Shown piece after piece: positions 38,319 through 49,552 of a DNA stretch of 64,000 nucleotides. A program made the translations under genes and the position numbers. The DNA lies in NCBI GenBank assembly GCA_902167985.1, contig CABHNZ010000003.1, positions 372,001-436,000 on the forward strand, given 5' to 3'. The stretch's first letter is position 1; the number at the start of each line of letters is the position of its first letter. Source of the stretch: Shinella sp. UYSO24. GTDB taxonomy: Bacteria; Pseudomonadota; Alphaproteobacteria; Rhizobiales; Rhizobiaceae. A model generated the notes under the pieces. That model was not told the DNA's origin. It ran no database searches and worked only from the letters and a program-made list of their open reading frames with translations.

Positions 38319-38400
38319 ATCTTCGACAGCCGCATTGGATGTGCGATTCGGGTCGCTCTCCCATCCGGCCTATCTCCGTCGATCATCAGGCAGGCTTTGC

Positions 38401-39624
38401 ATGGACATCTCTACCCCCCTCGACCAGCAGTTCTCGGTCACGGGAAAGGCCCGCATCGTCGGGGAGATCTTTGGCGGGCTCGACATCAGCCCGACATGGT
38501 CAAACCTCTACGCCCGCGTGACGACCGATCCCAATGATGCGGCAGCCTTTTACGATCTCTCCCTCATCCTCGAGACGCTCGGCAACAAGCCGGCCTCGGT
38601 CGAGAGCCTCAAGGCAGCGCTCGGCGTCAGCCGCCAATACCGGATCCGAAACGGCAATGGCGAAGGTGCTCGCGTTCTGGTCTTCGTCACGACCGGCGAT
38701 TTCATGGCCAATACGCCGGTCGAGTTCCTGCTCGAAGCGTCAAACACGCTGATCCACCTCTATTTCGTCGATGGCGAGACGACGGCGCTGGATGATGTTC
38801 CCGAGCACGACGTGGCGTTTCTGGCAATCGGTCATTCCAAGGCGAATTTCGCGGTTCTCGACCGCATGGACCAGCTGCTGGCTGCTTGGCCGCGTCCTGT
38901 GGTCAACAGCGTGCCCGGAGCCATCAAGGCCTTGTCACGCGATGGCGTGGCGGCCAAATTCGAGAACGAGCCCTCCATCTTGTCGCCGAAGACCGTCAAT
39001 CTTTCCCGTCAGCAGGTGGTTGCCATCGCCAGCGGCGAGGCTGATGTTGCATCCGTCCTTGAAGGGTCAGATTTCCCCGTTATCGTCCGGCCGACAGATA
39101 CCCATGCGGGCGAAGATATGGCGAAGATCGTCGATCGCGGCGAACTCCTCGCCTATATGCAGAAGACGGCGGGCGAGCGCTTTTTCCTCTGCCCCTTCAT
39201 CGATTACTCGGATGCCGACGGCAAGTTCCGCAAGCAGCGCATCGCCTTCATCGATGGCCGTGCCTATGTCAGCCACTACGCCGTTTCGGAACACTGGATG
39301 GTGCATTACCTGAGCGCCGGCATGCTCGAATATGCCGAGAGGCGCGAGGAAGAGGCACGCTGGATGGCCACCTTCGACGAGGATTTCGCGCTCCGTTACA
39401 AGCAGGCATTTGCGGCCTTGCAGCGGGAGATGAAGCTCGATTATTTCGCGATCGATTGCGCCGAATTGTCGGATGGCCGTCTGCTGTTGTTCGAGGCGGA
39501 CAATGCGATGATCGTCCACTCGATGGATTCCGAAAAGGTCTTTCCTTACAAGAAGGCCCCGATGGCGCGTCTTTTCTCCGCCTTCGAGGCTTTGCTGGAA
39601 GATCGCGCCGCCGATAAAGGCTGA
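38401..39624 (+). CDS. TPR plus RimK-like ATP-grasp protein
   Basis: A 407-residue protein. An N-terminal TPR-like unit (about 25-80, DPNDAAAFYDLSLILETLG) is followed by a pre-ATP-grasp region with VEFLLEASNTLIHLYFVDGE and by an ATP-grasp fold. FPVIVRPTDTHAGEDM (about 220-235) matches the nucleotide-binding strand and loop. DYFAIDCAELSDGRLLLFEA supplies metal ligands Asp352, Glu365 and Asn368. ATP-grasp enzymes join a carboxylate to an amine, thiol or hydroxyl. No partner enzyme of a known pathway is adjacent. Its neighbours are a DUF2026 gene and the giant octapeptide-repeat gene, both on the opposite strand and convergent with it. Substrate unknown. Confidence 0.75.
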   Translation: MDISTPLDQQFSVTGKARIVGEIFGGLDISPTWSNLYARVTTDPNDAAAFYDLSLILETLGNKPASVESLKAALGVSRQYRIRNGNGEGARVLVFVTTGDFMANTPVEFLLEASNTLIHLYFVDGETTALDDVPEHDVAFLAIGHSKANFAVLDRMDQLLAAWPRPVVNSVPGAIKALSRDGVAAKFENEPSILSPKTVNLSRQQVVAIASGEADVASVLEGSDFPVIVRPTDTHAGEDMAKIVDRGELLAYMQKTAGERFFLCPFIDYSDADGKFRKQRIAFIDGRAYVSHYAVSEHWMVHYLSAGMLEYAERREEEARWMATFDEDFALRYKQAFAALQREMKLDYFAIDCAELSDGRLLLFEADNAMIVHSMDSEKVFPYKKAPMARLFSAFEALLEDRAADKG

Positions 39625-39646
39625 GGAAAAATCGTTACAAAAATCG

Positions 39647-40255
39647 TTACCAGGCACCCGTGAGCGGCTGGCCGACCAGTGGCACGGAGCGCTGTTTGCC
39701 GTCCTGGTTCTCAACGGAGATCGAGGCGGGCATCTGTTTGGGCGAGCGGCGGAACCAGCGGGCGGCGATCGCAGCGAGATCGCCGATTGCGCCGTGCTGA
39801 TGCCAGTCGGCAAACCGGCGCGCCATGGCGTCCGGTTCGGCCTGATAGAAAAAGTCGCCGGACTGGCCAAGCCCGTTGAGCTCAGTTGCCATGGCCGAAA
39901 GCGGGCGCTGGAACATTTTCGGCGCAACCGACAGGCCGGTGGCATTCTGTGAGAAGGCGGGTGCCATGAAATCGATCGCCCAGCCGTCCGCCTCGATCCA
40001 GCAATGGAAATTCTCCCCGGCCCCGGTGACATAACCGTCGTCGCGATGATCGGCGAACAGCAGCACGGTGCCGCCGAGATTATAGGCGGCAAGCCCGCCC
40101 TTCGGCGTTGCATTGACCTTATAATGCTGTTTCAGCACGAAGGCGCCGAAGGTGGCGAAATACATCGAGGCGGTCGACGGATCGGCATTTTCCGCCACCA
40201 GCAGGCTGTTGATGACCCGATAGATGCGGTGATAGTCGGTTTGCTTGATCAGCAT
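39647..40255 (-). CDS. DUF2026-family protein
   Basis: A 202-residue soluble protein. The start ATG 40255 is preferred; a GTG at 40291 gives 12 extra residues. The sequence follows DUF2026: MYFATFGAFVLKQHYKVNATPKGGLAAY and ENFHCWIEADGWAIDFMAP (about 81-99). The His84/Asp95 pair in a FHxW...GWxID context recalls transglutaminase-like or papain-fold proteins. The only cysteine is Cys85, next to that His, and no Cys sits in the helix where such enzymes usually have it. It is downstream of, and on the same strand as, the giant repeat gene. Function unknown. Confidence 0.72.
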   Translation of the reverse strand: MLIKQTDYHRIYRVINSLLVAENADPSTASMYFATFGAFVLKQHYKVNATPKGGLAAYNLGGTVLLFADHRDDGYVTGAGENFHCWIEADGWAIDFMAPAFSQNATGLSVAPKMFQRPLSAMATELNGLGQSGDFFYQAEPDAMARRFADWHQHGAIGDLAAIAARWFRRSPKQMPASISVENQDGKQRSVPLVGQPLTGAW

Positions 40256-40457
40256 GTCTTTTCGCTCGAACGTCCTGTTGAGGCCCGTCACTAGGCGATG
40301 GTGCGGCCATTGTAAACGTTTGAGCTTGGGTCATTGCGTCTGCAGCCCGATCTGCCGGCCGGCGACAGCCGCGTGTACCGGCGGATTGGGGCGGGGGATT
40401 GGGCCTGTGGATAGGGCCGAGGCCGCCGAGATGACGGCCCCGGATCTCTAAGCGTCT

Positions 40458-43400
40458 TCAGCCTGCCAGATAGGCGTTGATGACGGCCGTCACCTGATCG
40501 GAGTTCAGCGACCCCATCTGCGATGCCATCAGCGTGTCCAGCTGCGCACTGGACAGTGTCGAGATGTCATTGGTCGAAAGACCGGCGATACCTGTCGCGC
40601 TGAAGGCCGCGATATCCTCCAGCGAGAAGGTCGCAAGCTCGGCGGTGCTGAGTGCTGCAACCTGCGCCGATGTGAGGGCTGCGACCTGCGCCGGCGTCAG
40701 CGCCTCGGCTTGCGCCGTCGTCAGCGAACTGATGGCGAAGGTCGTCAGGCCGGAGATGGCGCTCGTGCTCAGCCCGGCAATCTCGTCGGTCGACAGAAGC
40801 GCGATATCATCCGTCCCGAGTGCGGCTGCCTGAACCGCCGTCAAGGCCGCCAGCTGGGTGCTCGACAGCGAGTCGATCTGGCTCGTGCTCATGGCGAGGA
40901 TCTGGTTGTAGTTGAGCGCCGCCACCTGCGAGGCTGAAAGGACACCGATTTCGCCGCTCGTCAGGGAGGCGATGACGGCCGTGGACAGGCCCCCGATCGA
41001 TGACGGGTTGATCGCGGCAAGATCTGTGGTCGTGAACCGGTCAAGATCGTCGACGCTGAGCCCGGCAAGACCCGAATGGCTGAGTGCTGCGATCTGGTCG
41101 GTGGACATGGCGTCCACCTGCTCCGGGCTGAGCGCCGCCGTCTGTGTGCTGGTCAGGCCGGCGATGAAGGTGGTACTCATCTCCGAGATTTCGGTCGGCG
41201 ACAGGGCGGCGATGAAATCGGGCGACAGGCCGGCAATCGCGCTGGAGCTGATGGCCGAGAGACCGTCAACCGATAGATGTTCCAGATCGTCGGCGGTGAG
41301 CCCTGCAAGACCTGAAGAGCTGAGCGCCGCGATCTGATCGGCGGAAAGCGCCGCGATCTGCTCGTTCGAGAGGGCATCGGTCTGGCTGCTGGTCAGGCCG
41401 GCCACGGCCGCGGTGCTGAGGGCCGCGATCTGGCTCGTGGAGAGCGAGGCAATATCGTCCGTCGTCAGAGCCGCAGCCTGCTTCGAGCTGAAGACGCTGA
41501 TCTGATCCGTGGTCAGCGTATCCACCTGGTCGGTCGTCAGCGCCGCGACTGACCGGTGGTCAGGCCCGAGATGGCAGAGGTGCTGAGAAGAGCGATCTTG
41601 TCAGTGGTCAGCGACGACAGGATGCTGGTGGAAAGACCGGCGATCGCGCTTGCAGTGATTGCGGCAATATCTGCCGTCGAGAATGTCGCAAAGGCGTCGC
41701 TGCTGAGAACGGCCACCTGTTTGGATGTCAGTGCGCCAACCTGCAAGGATGTCAGCGCTTCCACCTGCGCGGTGCTGAGCGCTGCGATCTGGGTGGTTGA
41801 AAGCCCTGCTATACCACCGGTGCCGAGCGCCGCGATCTGGTCCGTCGAAAGGGCCGCGAGCGTGGCCGTCGAAAGCCCCCAGACGCCTGTGGAGCTGATG
41901 GCCGCGATATCTGCCGTCGAGAAGGCCTCGAAATCGTCCATGCTCAGCGCGCCGATCTGGACGGAGCTCAGTGCCGCGACCTGCGTGGAACTGAAGGCCT
42001 CCACCTGGTCGGTGCTCATCGTGGTGATCTGCGCGGAGGTCAGGCCGGCGATCCCGCTTGTCGTCATGGCGACGATCTGGGCGGTTGAAAGTGCCGCTAT
42101 GCTGGCGGTGCCGAGTGCTGCGACCTGTTTGGAGGTGAGCGCGGCAATCTGGTCCGTCGTCATGGCCGCGATCTGATCGGTCGTCAATGCGCCGATCTGG
42201 ACACTGGTCAGGCCCGGCAGGCCGAGGACGCTCAGGCTGATACCTGATCCGCCGAAAGCGAGGCGATCGTGGTGCTGGAAAGGCCGGACATTGCCGTCGA
42301 GCTGATCGCCGCAATATCTGCCGTCGAGAAAGTATCGAGGTCGTCGAGGCCGAGTGCCGCGATCTGGGTGGAGGTGAGGACCGCGATTTGTGTGGAACTC
42401 AGGCTTCCGCCTGATCCGTCGTCAGGCTGACAACCTGCGCCGACGAGAGGCCCAACACGCCTCCGGTGCTGAGCGCCGCTATCTGGTTCGTCGAGAGGGC
42501 CGCTATATCGGCCGTCGAAAGCGCTGCGACCTGCTTCGAAGCAAGAGCGGCGACCTGTGTCGTTGTCAGTGCCGCTGCTTGTGCGGTGCTGAGCGTCGCC
42601 ATCTGTGCCGTCGTCAGGCCTGTTATGCCTGCGGTGCCGATTGCGGCGATCTGCGCGGTTGTGAACGAGGCGATCGTCGTCGTCGACAGACCGGCAATCG
42701 CGCTTGAGCCGATGACCGAGATTTCCTTGGTCGAGAAGGTCGCAAGGTCATCCGTGCCAAGTGCGCTGATCTGGGTCGAGGTGAAGGCCGCGATCTGCGT
42801 GCTGCTCAGCGCCTCGGTCTGTTCCGTGGTAAGCGCCGTGATCTGGGTGGTCGTCAGGCCCGCAATACCGGCCGCACCGATCGCGGCGATCTGCGCCGTG
42901 GTGAAGGTCGCGAGATCCGCCGTGCTGAGCACCTTGACCTGCTGGGAGGTCAGGGCCGAAATCTGCCCGGTCGAGAGTGCCTGTGCCTGAAGCGTGTTCA
43001 GCGTCGCAACCTGGGTGGTGGTCAGGCCGCTGATGGCGGACGTGCTGATCGCCGAAATCTGGTCGGCAGAAAGACCGGCCAGCGCTGCCGTCGAGAGGCC
43101 CGATATGGCGGAGCTCTGGATGGCGGCGATATCGGATGTCGAAAGCATTGCCAGATCGTCCGCACCAAGCGCTGCGATCTGCTTGGAGGTGAGGACGGCG
43201 ATCTGGCCTGAGCTCAGCGCTTCCACCTGCTCGGTCGACATTGTGGAGATCTGGGCGGTTGTCAGCCCGCTGGCGGCCGCGGTGCTGATCGCTGCAATCT
43301 GGTCGTCGGTCAGGACCGCGATATCGCTGGTCGTCAGCGCGGCCACCTGCGACGAACTGAGGGCCGCCATCTGCTCGGGGCTGAGTGCACCGATCTGGTC

Positions 43401-46400
43401 GGTCGTCAGGGCTGCGACCTGCCTGGTGGTCAGGCCGGAGATTGCCGAGGTCGTCAGCGCATCGATCTGGTCGGTGGACATGGCCGCAATGGCGCTGGTC
43501 GACAGGCCCGGAATGATCGAGCTTGTCATGGCTGCGATATCGGCCGTCGACATGGCGGCGATATCGTCGGCATCGATGACCGTCAACTGGTCGCTCGTCG
43601 TGTTCTTGATCTGCGCTGCGGAGAGAGCGGCGATCTGATCGGAGCTCAAGGCGCTGATCTGTTTCGTCGTGAGCGCCGCAATCGAGGCCGTGTTGAGCGA
43701 GGAGATCTGCGCAGTCGTGAGCGAAGCAATGGTATCGGATGACAGGCCGGTGATCGCGTCGGATGTGATCGCCGCGATATCCTTCGTCGAGAAGGTGGCG
43801 ATATCGTCGGTACCGAATGCTCCGAGCTGGGCCGAGCTGAGTGCTGCCACCTGCGCGGAACCCAAGGCTTCTGCCTGCGCCGTGCTCAGCGTGTTGATCT
43901 GTTTGGTCGTCAGTCCGGCGATGCCGGAAGCGCTGATGGCACTGATCTGTGTCGTTGAGAGGAGGCTGAGGTCATCCGTTTCCAGCGCTGCAACCTGGGT
44001 CGAGGTCAGCGCGCTGACCTGCTTGGTCGTCAGGACGGCGATCTGGTCGGTGGTGAAGGCCACGACCTGTCCGGTGGTCAGACCGGAGATGCCGCTGCTG
44101 GAAAGTGCGGCGATCTGGGCAGTCGAAAGGCTTGCAATCGTCGCAGTCGAAATGCCGGATATGGCCGAGGCGCTGATCGCCGCAATATCCTGCGTCGAGA
44201 AGGTCGCAAGGTCATCCGAGCCGAAGGCCGACAGCTGGGTGGACGAGAGGGCAGCCACCTGCGTGGAAGACAGCGCCCCGGCCTGAGCGGTACCGAGTGC
44301 TGCAATCTGCTTCGTCGTCAGACCCGTCACAGCCGATGTGCTCAGGGCTGCAATCTGTGCGGTGGTGAGCGACGAGACTGTCTCCGTCGAGAGCCCCGTA
44401 ATGGCACTCGCGGAAATGGCCGAGATGTCCTTGGTGGAGAATGTCGCCAGATCGTCTGCACCGAGTGCGGAAATCTGGGTCGAGGTCAGGGCGGCGATCT
44501 GGGTGGAGGACAGAGCTTCCGCCTGCACGGTGCTGAGCGCCGCCATCTGCTTCGTCGACAGGCCAGTGATCGCGGAAGAGCTGAGGGCAGTAATCTGCGC
44601 GGCGGAAAATGCCGCCAGATCGGCGGTTTCCAGCGCTGCCACCTGCGTCGAGTTCAGGGCCGCAATCTGTTTGGTCGCGAGCGCTGCGATCTGGTCGGTC
44701 GACAGCGCGGCAATCTGCTCGTCGTCAAGGCCGACGATGGCGCCCGTCGAAAGGGCAGCCACCTGGGCGCTCGACAGGACCGCGATATCCGCGGTTTCCA
44801 GCGCCGCAACCTGCGTGGAGCTGAGCGCTGCGATCTGCTTCGTCGACAGGGCGGCGATCTGGTCGGTGCCGAGCGAACCGATCTGGTCGGCCGTCAGGCC
44901 CGCAAGGCCCGTCGAGCTGAGAACCGCGATCTGGGCGCTGGACATGACGCAATTGCCGAGGTCGACAGGCCGGAGACGGCGCTGGCACTGAGTGCGGCGA
45001 CATCCCTGGTAGAAAGTGCCGCCACGTTTGCGGTCGTCAGTCCCGCAATCTGGGTGGAGGTCAGCACGGCGATCTGGCCGGTAGAGAGAGCGGCGATCTG
45101 GCTTGTCGTCAGAGCCTGCATCTGGTCTGCGGTAAGGCCCGTCATGCCGGTCGTGCTGAAGGCGGCCATCTGGGCCGTCGACAGGGCGGCGAGGTCATCG
45201 ACTTCGATCGCCGCAACCTGCTTGGAGCCCAGAGAACTGATCTGATTGGTGGAAAGAGCGGCAATCTGGCTGCTGCTCAGCGTATCGATCTGGTCTGTCG
45301 TGAGGCGAACGACCTGGGTCGTCTTGAGAGCCAGGATCTGCGCGCTAGAAAGCGCCGCCACCACCTCTGTCGGCAGGCCGGCAATGCCGTTTGCAGAGAT
45401 CGCTGCCAGATCGGTCGTGGAAAGTGCGGCAAGCCCGTTTGTGTCCATGACGCTGATCTGGCTTGAGCTCAGCACGGCTATCTGCGCGGTCGTCATCGCA
45501 TTGATCTGGCTTGCAGACAGTGCGCTTGTCTGATCGGTCTGCAGCGCCTGTATCGCCTTGGTGCTCATCGCCGCAATCTGATCCGTCGACAATGCGCCGA
45601 TCAGGTCGTCATCAAGTCCGAGCACCGCGGAGGAGCTCAGCATGGACATGTCCGCGGTCGAGAATGTCGCGATGTCGTCAGTGCTGAGCGCGGCGACCTG
45701 GGTGGAGGTCAGCGCAGCAACCTGCGTGCTGGTGAGTGCCTGGGCCTGGTCCGCGCTGAGCGCCGAAACCTGATCGGCCGTAAGCTTCTTGACGGCAGCG
45801 ACACTCAGTGCCGCAATTTGGTCCGTCGTCATGGCAGCAACGTTTTCCGTGGCGAGCACGACGATCTGCTTTGATGTCAGGGCGGCAATCTGGTCCGTCG
45901 ACATGATCGAGACCTGATCGACGGAAAGCACGTCGATCTGTGATGTCGAGAGGCTGGCGATCGCGCTTGTGCTCATGGCGGCGATCTGGTCGGTGGACAG
46001 ATAGGTGACTGCCATGGTCGTCAGGCCAGCGGCGGCCTTGTTCATCATGGCCATATCGGCTGTCGAGAACATGGCGATGTCCTCGGCGTCGAATGCCGCG
46101 ATCTGGCTGGATGTCAGCGCCTTGACCTGGGTGCTGGTGAGAGCTTCGGCCTGATCGGGGGAAAGTGCACTGATCTGGGCCGTCGTCAGGCCGGCGACCG
46201 CGCTCGTGCTGAGTGCCGCGATCTGGTCGGTGGACAAGGCCATGACCTGGTCGACGGTCATGCCCTTCACTGCTGCCTTGCTGATGGCGGCGACATCGGC
46301 GGTGGAGAGGCTCGCCAGTTCTTCGGGGTCGAGTACCGAGATCTGCGTGGAGGTGAGCGCCTTGACCTGGGTGCTGGTCAGGGCCTCGATCTGGTCGGTC

Positions 46401-47530
46401 GAAAAGGCGACGATCTGTGCGGTCTTCAGCGATGCGATGGCGCTGCTGCTGAGGGCGCTTACCTGCGCGGTTGAGAGCGCTTCGAGATCCTCGCTGTCAA
46501 AAACGGCAACCTGAACCGAGCGAAGAGCGCCGATCTGGCTCGTCGAGAGCGAAGAGATCTGGTCGGCGGACAGGCTGGCGATCTGCTTGGTCGAGAGGTT
46601 CGCGATGGCGCTTGTCGAAAGGGCAGCCAGCTGATCCGTGGAGAGGGACGCGGTCACGTCCGTCGTCATGCCGGCAATGGTCTTGCTGGTGATGACGGCC
46701 ATCTCGGCGGTGCTGAAGGTTGCGATATCGTCGGTGCCGAGTGCCGACATCTGTGTCGAGGTCAGGGCCTTGATCTGCGCCGAGCCGAGTGCCTCGACCT
46801 GATCGGTGGTGAGTGCACCGATTTGAATTGTCGTCAGGCTGGCGAAGGCGCCCGTCGAAAGCGCCGCCATCTGCGTGCTGGAGAGAACCGAGATGGCATC
46901 CGTGCTGAGGGCTGCCACCTGTGTGCCGCGCAGGGCGCCGATCTGCGCCGTGGTCAGAGCGGCGATCTGATCCGAGGAGAGGGCGTTGATCTGCGCCGTC
47001 GTCATGACCTTGATGACGCCGGTATTGAGCGACGCGACCTGATCGGTGGACAGGGAGGCGAGCACGTCGGAGGACATGCCCCAGATTGCTCCGGTATTGA
47101 TGGCGGCGATATCTTCCAGCGAAAAGGTCGCAAGGTCGGCAACGCTGAGGCCGGCCATCTGCGCGGACGTCATGGCCTTGATCTGCGTGGGCGAAAGCGC
47201 TTCCGCCTGGTCTGTGGAGAGTGAGGCGATCTGGCTGCTGGTCAGGCCGGAAATCTGCGAGGAGCTGAAGCTCTGGATATCGTATTGGTCGAGCACGGCC
47301 AGCTGTTCGAAAGTCAGGCCGTTCATTGCCGACTTGGAGATGGCTCCAAGCTGCTGGGAATTCAGGACGTCGATATCTTCGGTGTCGAGCGCTGCAATCT
47401 GGCTCGAGGAAAAGGCGCTGATCTGCTGGGTAGTGAGCGACGCCACGTCGTCGGTGGACCAGGCGGCGATCGTGGAGGTCGAAAGCGACCTGATCTGGGT
47501 GTTCGTCAACGAAGAGATGGTGCTGGTCAT
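40458..47530 (-). CDS. Giant octapeptide-repeat protein, about 2,358 residues (apparent frameshifts)
   Basis: The whole product is repeats of eight residues with consensus [ST]-x-x-[QDA]-[IV]-x-[AG]-[LMI], for example STDQIAAL, TSTQVAAL and SSSAIAGL, about 294 copies. It starts MTSTISSLTNTQIRSLS at 47530 and ends QVTAVINAYLAG at 40458. Four breaks (about 44950, 42410, 42240, 41550) shift the frame while the repeat continues in phase, so a single gene is intended. There is no signal peptide, membrane helix, RTX nonapeptide or other domain. The only hydrophobic pattern is Ile/Val at position 5 and Leu at position 8. Similar low-complexity large proteins occur in rhizobia and burkholderias with vague names. 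I do not know its function. Confidence 0.85.
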
Positions 47531-47618
47531 TCTTGCTGAATTTCCCTGGTCATTATCCGTTTCGAGTATCCGTCACCGACAGGTCGAGCTGGATAAATGA
47601 TCCGCTGCGGGCCCAACC

Positions 47619-47632
47619 TTGCGCGTGCGCAA
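47619..47632. promoter_or_regulatory. Palindrome upstream of the giant repeat gene
   Basis: TTGCGC-GT-GCGCAA, 6-bp arms, lies 89 bp before the repeat-gene start. It is a possible regulator site in an otherwise featureless 200-bp leader (47531-47748). Confidence 0.35.
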
Positions 47633-47749
47633 CGGGGAATAACGGCCACACGCAATTGACCCCACACCCCGCCACCACAGGGTTGTAGGGTCGTCAACTT
47701 GCCCGAAGCTGTAGTTTTGCTGCCAGGTCTTTCCGCATCGGAACACGGA

Positions 47750-47783
47750 AAAGGCCGGAGCGTATGATGACGCTCCGGCCTTT
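47750..47783 (-). terminator. Rho-independent terminator of the biotin carboxylase operon
   Basis: AAAGGCCGGAGCG and CGCTCCGGCCTTT form a perfect 13-bp stem with an 8-base loop. On the minus strand a run of four T ends the stem. It lies 26 bp after the stop at 47809. Confidence 0.85.
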
Positions 47784-47808
47784 GTGCATTCGTCAGTTGT
47801 GGTGGTAA

Positions 47809-49535
47809 TCAGGCCTCGAAAGTCACCAGAATATCGCCGGCCTGAACATAGTCGCCCTGCTTGGCGCGCAGCATCACCTTGCCCGCCTGGGTTGCGATGA
47901 CCTGCGTTTCCATCTTCATCGCCTCAAGAACCGCCAGGAGTGTTCCCTCCTCGACCACATCGCCATCGGCAACCTTCAGCGACTGAACCGTGCCGGAAAC
48001 CGGTGCGGCAATGCCGGCTTCAGTGGCGGATGTCTTCGCGGACGCCGCCGCAACACCACCGCCGGAAGCGGCAAGGCCTGCGAGAAGCACGGAGGGAAGG
48101 CCGACGGAAACGCGCTTGCCGTCGATCTCCAGATAGGTGCGAACCAGCGTTGCGTCTTCAGTCGGCTCGGGACGCTCCATCGCGTCCAGCGTTGCGGCAA
48201 ATTCCGTCTCGATCCAGCGGGTGTGAACCTTCAGGCCCTCGGAATTAACGAAATCCTCGGCTTCGAGGACTGCGCGGTGGAAGGGCAGAACGGTCGCGAT
48301 ACCTTCGATCTTGAACTCCTTCAGCGCGCGGCGGGCGCGGCGGATGACGTCTTCGCGGGTGGAGCCCGTAACGATCAGCTTGGCGATGAGGCTGTCGAAG
48401 ACGCCCGGTACGGCAAAGCCGGAGGTGACGCCGCTATCGAGGCGGATGCCCGGACCGGCAGGCGGTTCGAAGGCGGTAATCGCGCCCGGCGTCGGCAGAA
48501 AGCCGCGGCCCGGATCCTCCACATTGATGCGGAATTCCATCGAGTGGCCACGCGGTGCCGGCGTTTCGAGAACGGTCAGCGGCAGGCCCTCGGCGATGCG
48601 GAACTGTTCGATGACGAGATCGATACCCGTCGTCTCCTCGGTGACGGGATGCTCGACCTGAAGGCGCGTGTTGACTTCGAGGAAGGAGATCGTGCCATCG
48701 ACGCCGAGCAGGAACTCGACCGTGCCGGCACCCGAATAACCGGCGGCAGCGCAGATCGCCTTTGACGCGTCATGCACCTTGCGGCGCTGCTCGTCCGACA
48801 GGAAGGGCGCCGGGGCCTCTTCGACCAGTTTCTGGTTGCGGCGCTGCAGCGAGCAGTCGCGCGTGCCGACGACGAGAACATTGCCGTGCTTGTCGGCAAT
48901 CACCTGCGCCTCGATATGGCGCGGGCGATCGAGGAAGCGTTCGAGGAAACATTCGCCGCGGCCGAAAGCGGCCGTCGCCTCGCGCACGGCCGAGGCGTAG
49001 AGATCGGCGATCTCTTCCATCTTCCAGGCTACTTTCAGGCCGCGTCCGCCGCCGCCGTGGGCAGCCTTGATGGCGACTGGCAGGCCGTGTTCCTTGGCAA
49101 AGGCGATGACTTCTTCGGCCGACGAGACCGGACCGTCACTGCCGGCCACCAGCGGGGCGCCGACGGAGCGTGCGATCCGGCGGGCCTCGACCTTGTCACC
49201 GAGCGCTTCGATGACGGAAGGATCGGGACCGATCCAGGTGAGGCCGGCATCGATCACGGCCTTGGCAAATTCGGCGCGTTCCGACAGGAAGCCGTAGCCG
49301 GGATGGACGGCATCGGCGCTGCGCGCTTGGCGATCTCGATCAGCTTTTCGATATCGAGATAGGTTTCGGCCGGGCGCACGCCGGCAAGACCGTAGGCTTC
49401 ATCGGCCATCGCGACGAACGGCGCGTTCTGGTCAGGGTCGGCATAGACGGAAACCGAGGTCAGACCGTAATCGCGGCAAGCGCGGATGATGCGAACGGCG
49501 ATCTCGCCGCGGTTTGCAATCAGCACCTTCTTCAT
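47809..49535 (-). CDS. Biotin carboxylase with fused C-terminal biotin carrier domain (apparent frameshift)
   Basis: A 575-residue enzyme. The N-terminal biotin carboxylase starts [20 protein letters not shown]. At about 49322 one missing G splits IAKR from [20 protein letters not shown]. The ATP-grasp core has [30 protein letters not shown] and [16 protein letters not shown]. After a linker, residues about 500-575 form a BCCP domain with the biotin site EAMKMET. It carboxylates its own biotin for transfer by a partner carboxyltransferase. The KipI-KipA-like gene just upstream is the obvious partner, as in urea carboxylase, since no acyl-CoA carboxyltransferase is present. Confidence 0.9.
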
Positions 49536-49552
49536 GGGTGTCTCCTCGACCT

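Noticed and set aside
40414..40440. Hairpin GGGCCG...CGGCCC after the giant repeat gene as its terminator
   Set aside because: Six-base stem with a 15-base loop and no T-run on the minus strand; too weak to call.
42466..44991. Long plus-strand frames through the repeat region (Ala/Val/Cys-rich, with repeated SAAxCxxV units)
   Set aside because: They are the mirror of the 24-bp repeats on the minus strand. The minus frame begins and ends cleanly and carries the continuous repeat across every break.
40458..47530. CRISPR-like or minisatellite array suggested by the 24-bp periodicity
   Set aside because: There are no conserved repeats with unique spacers; the period equals eight codons and varies mainly at silent and loop positions, as in a coding repeat.
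40458..47530. RTX/type I secreted haemolysin
   Set aside because: No GGxGxD nonapeptides, no HlyBD genes nearby and no typical C-terminal signal.
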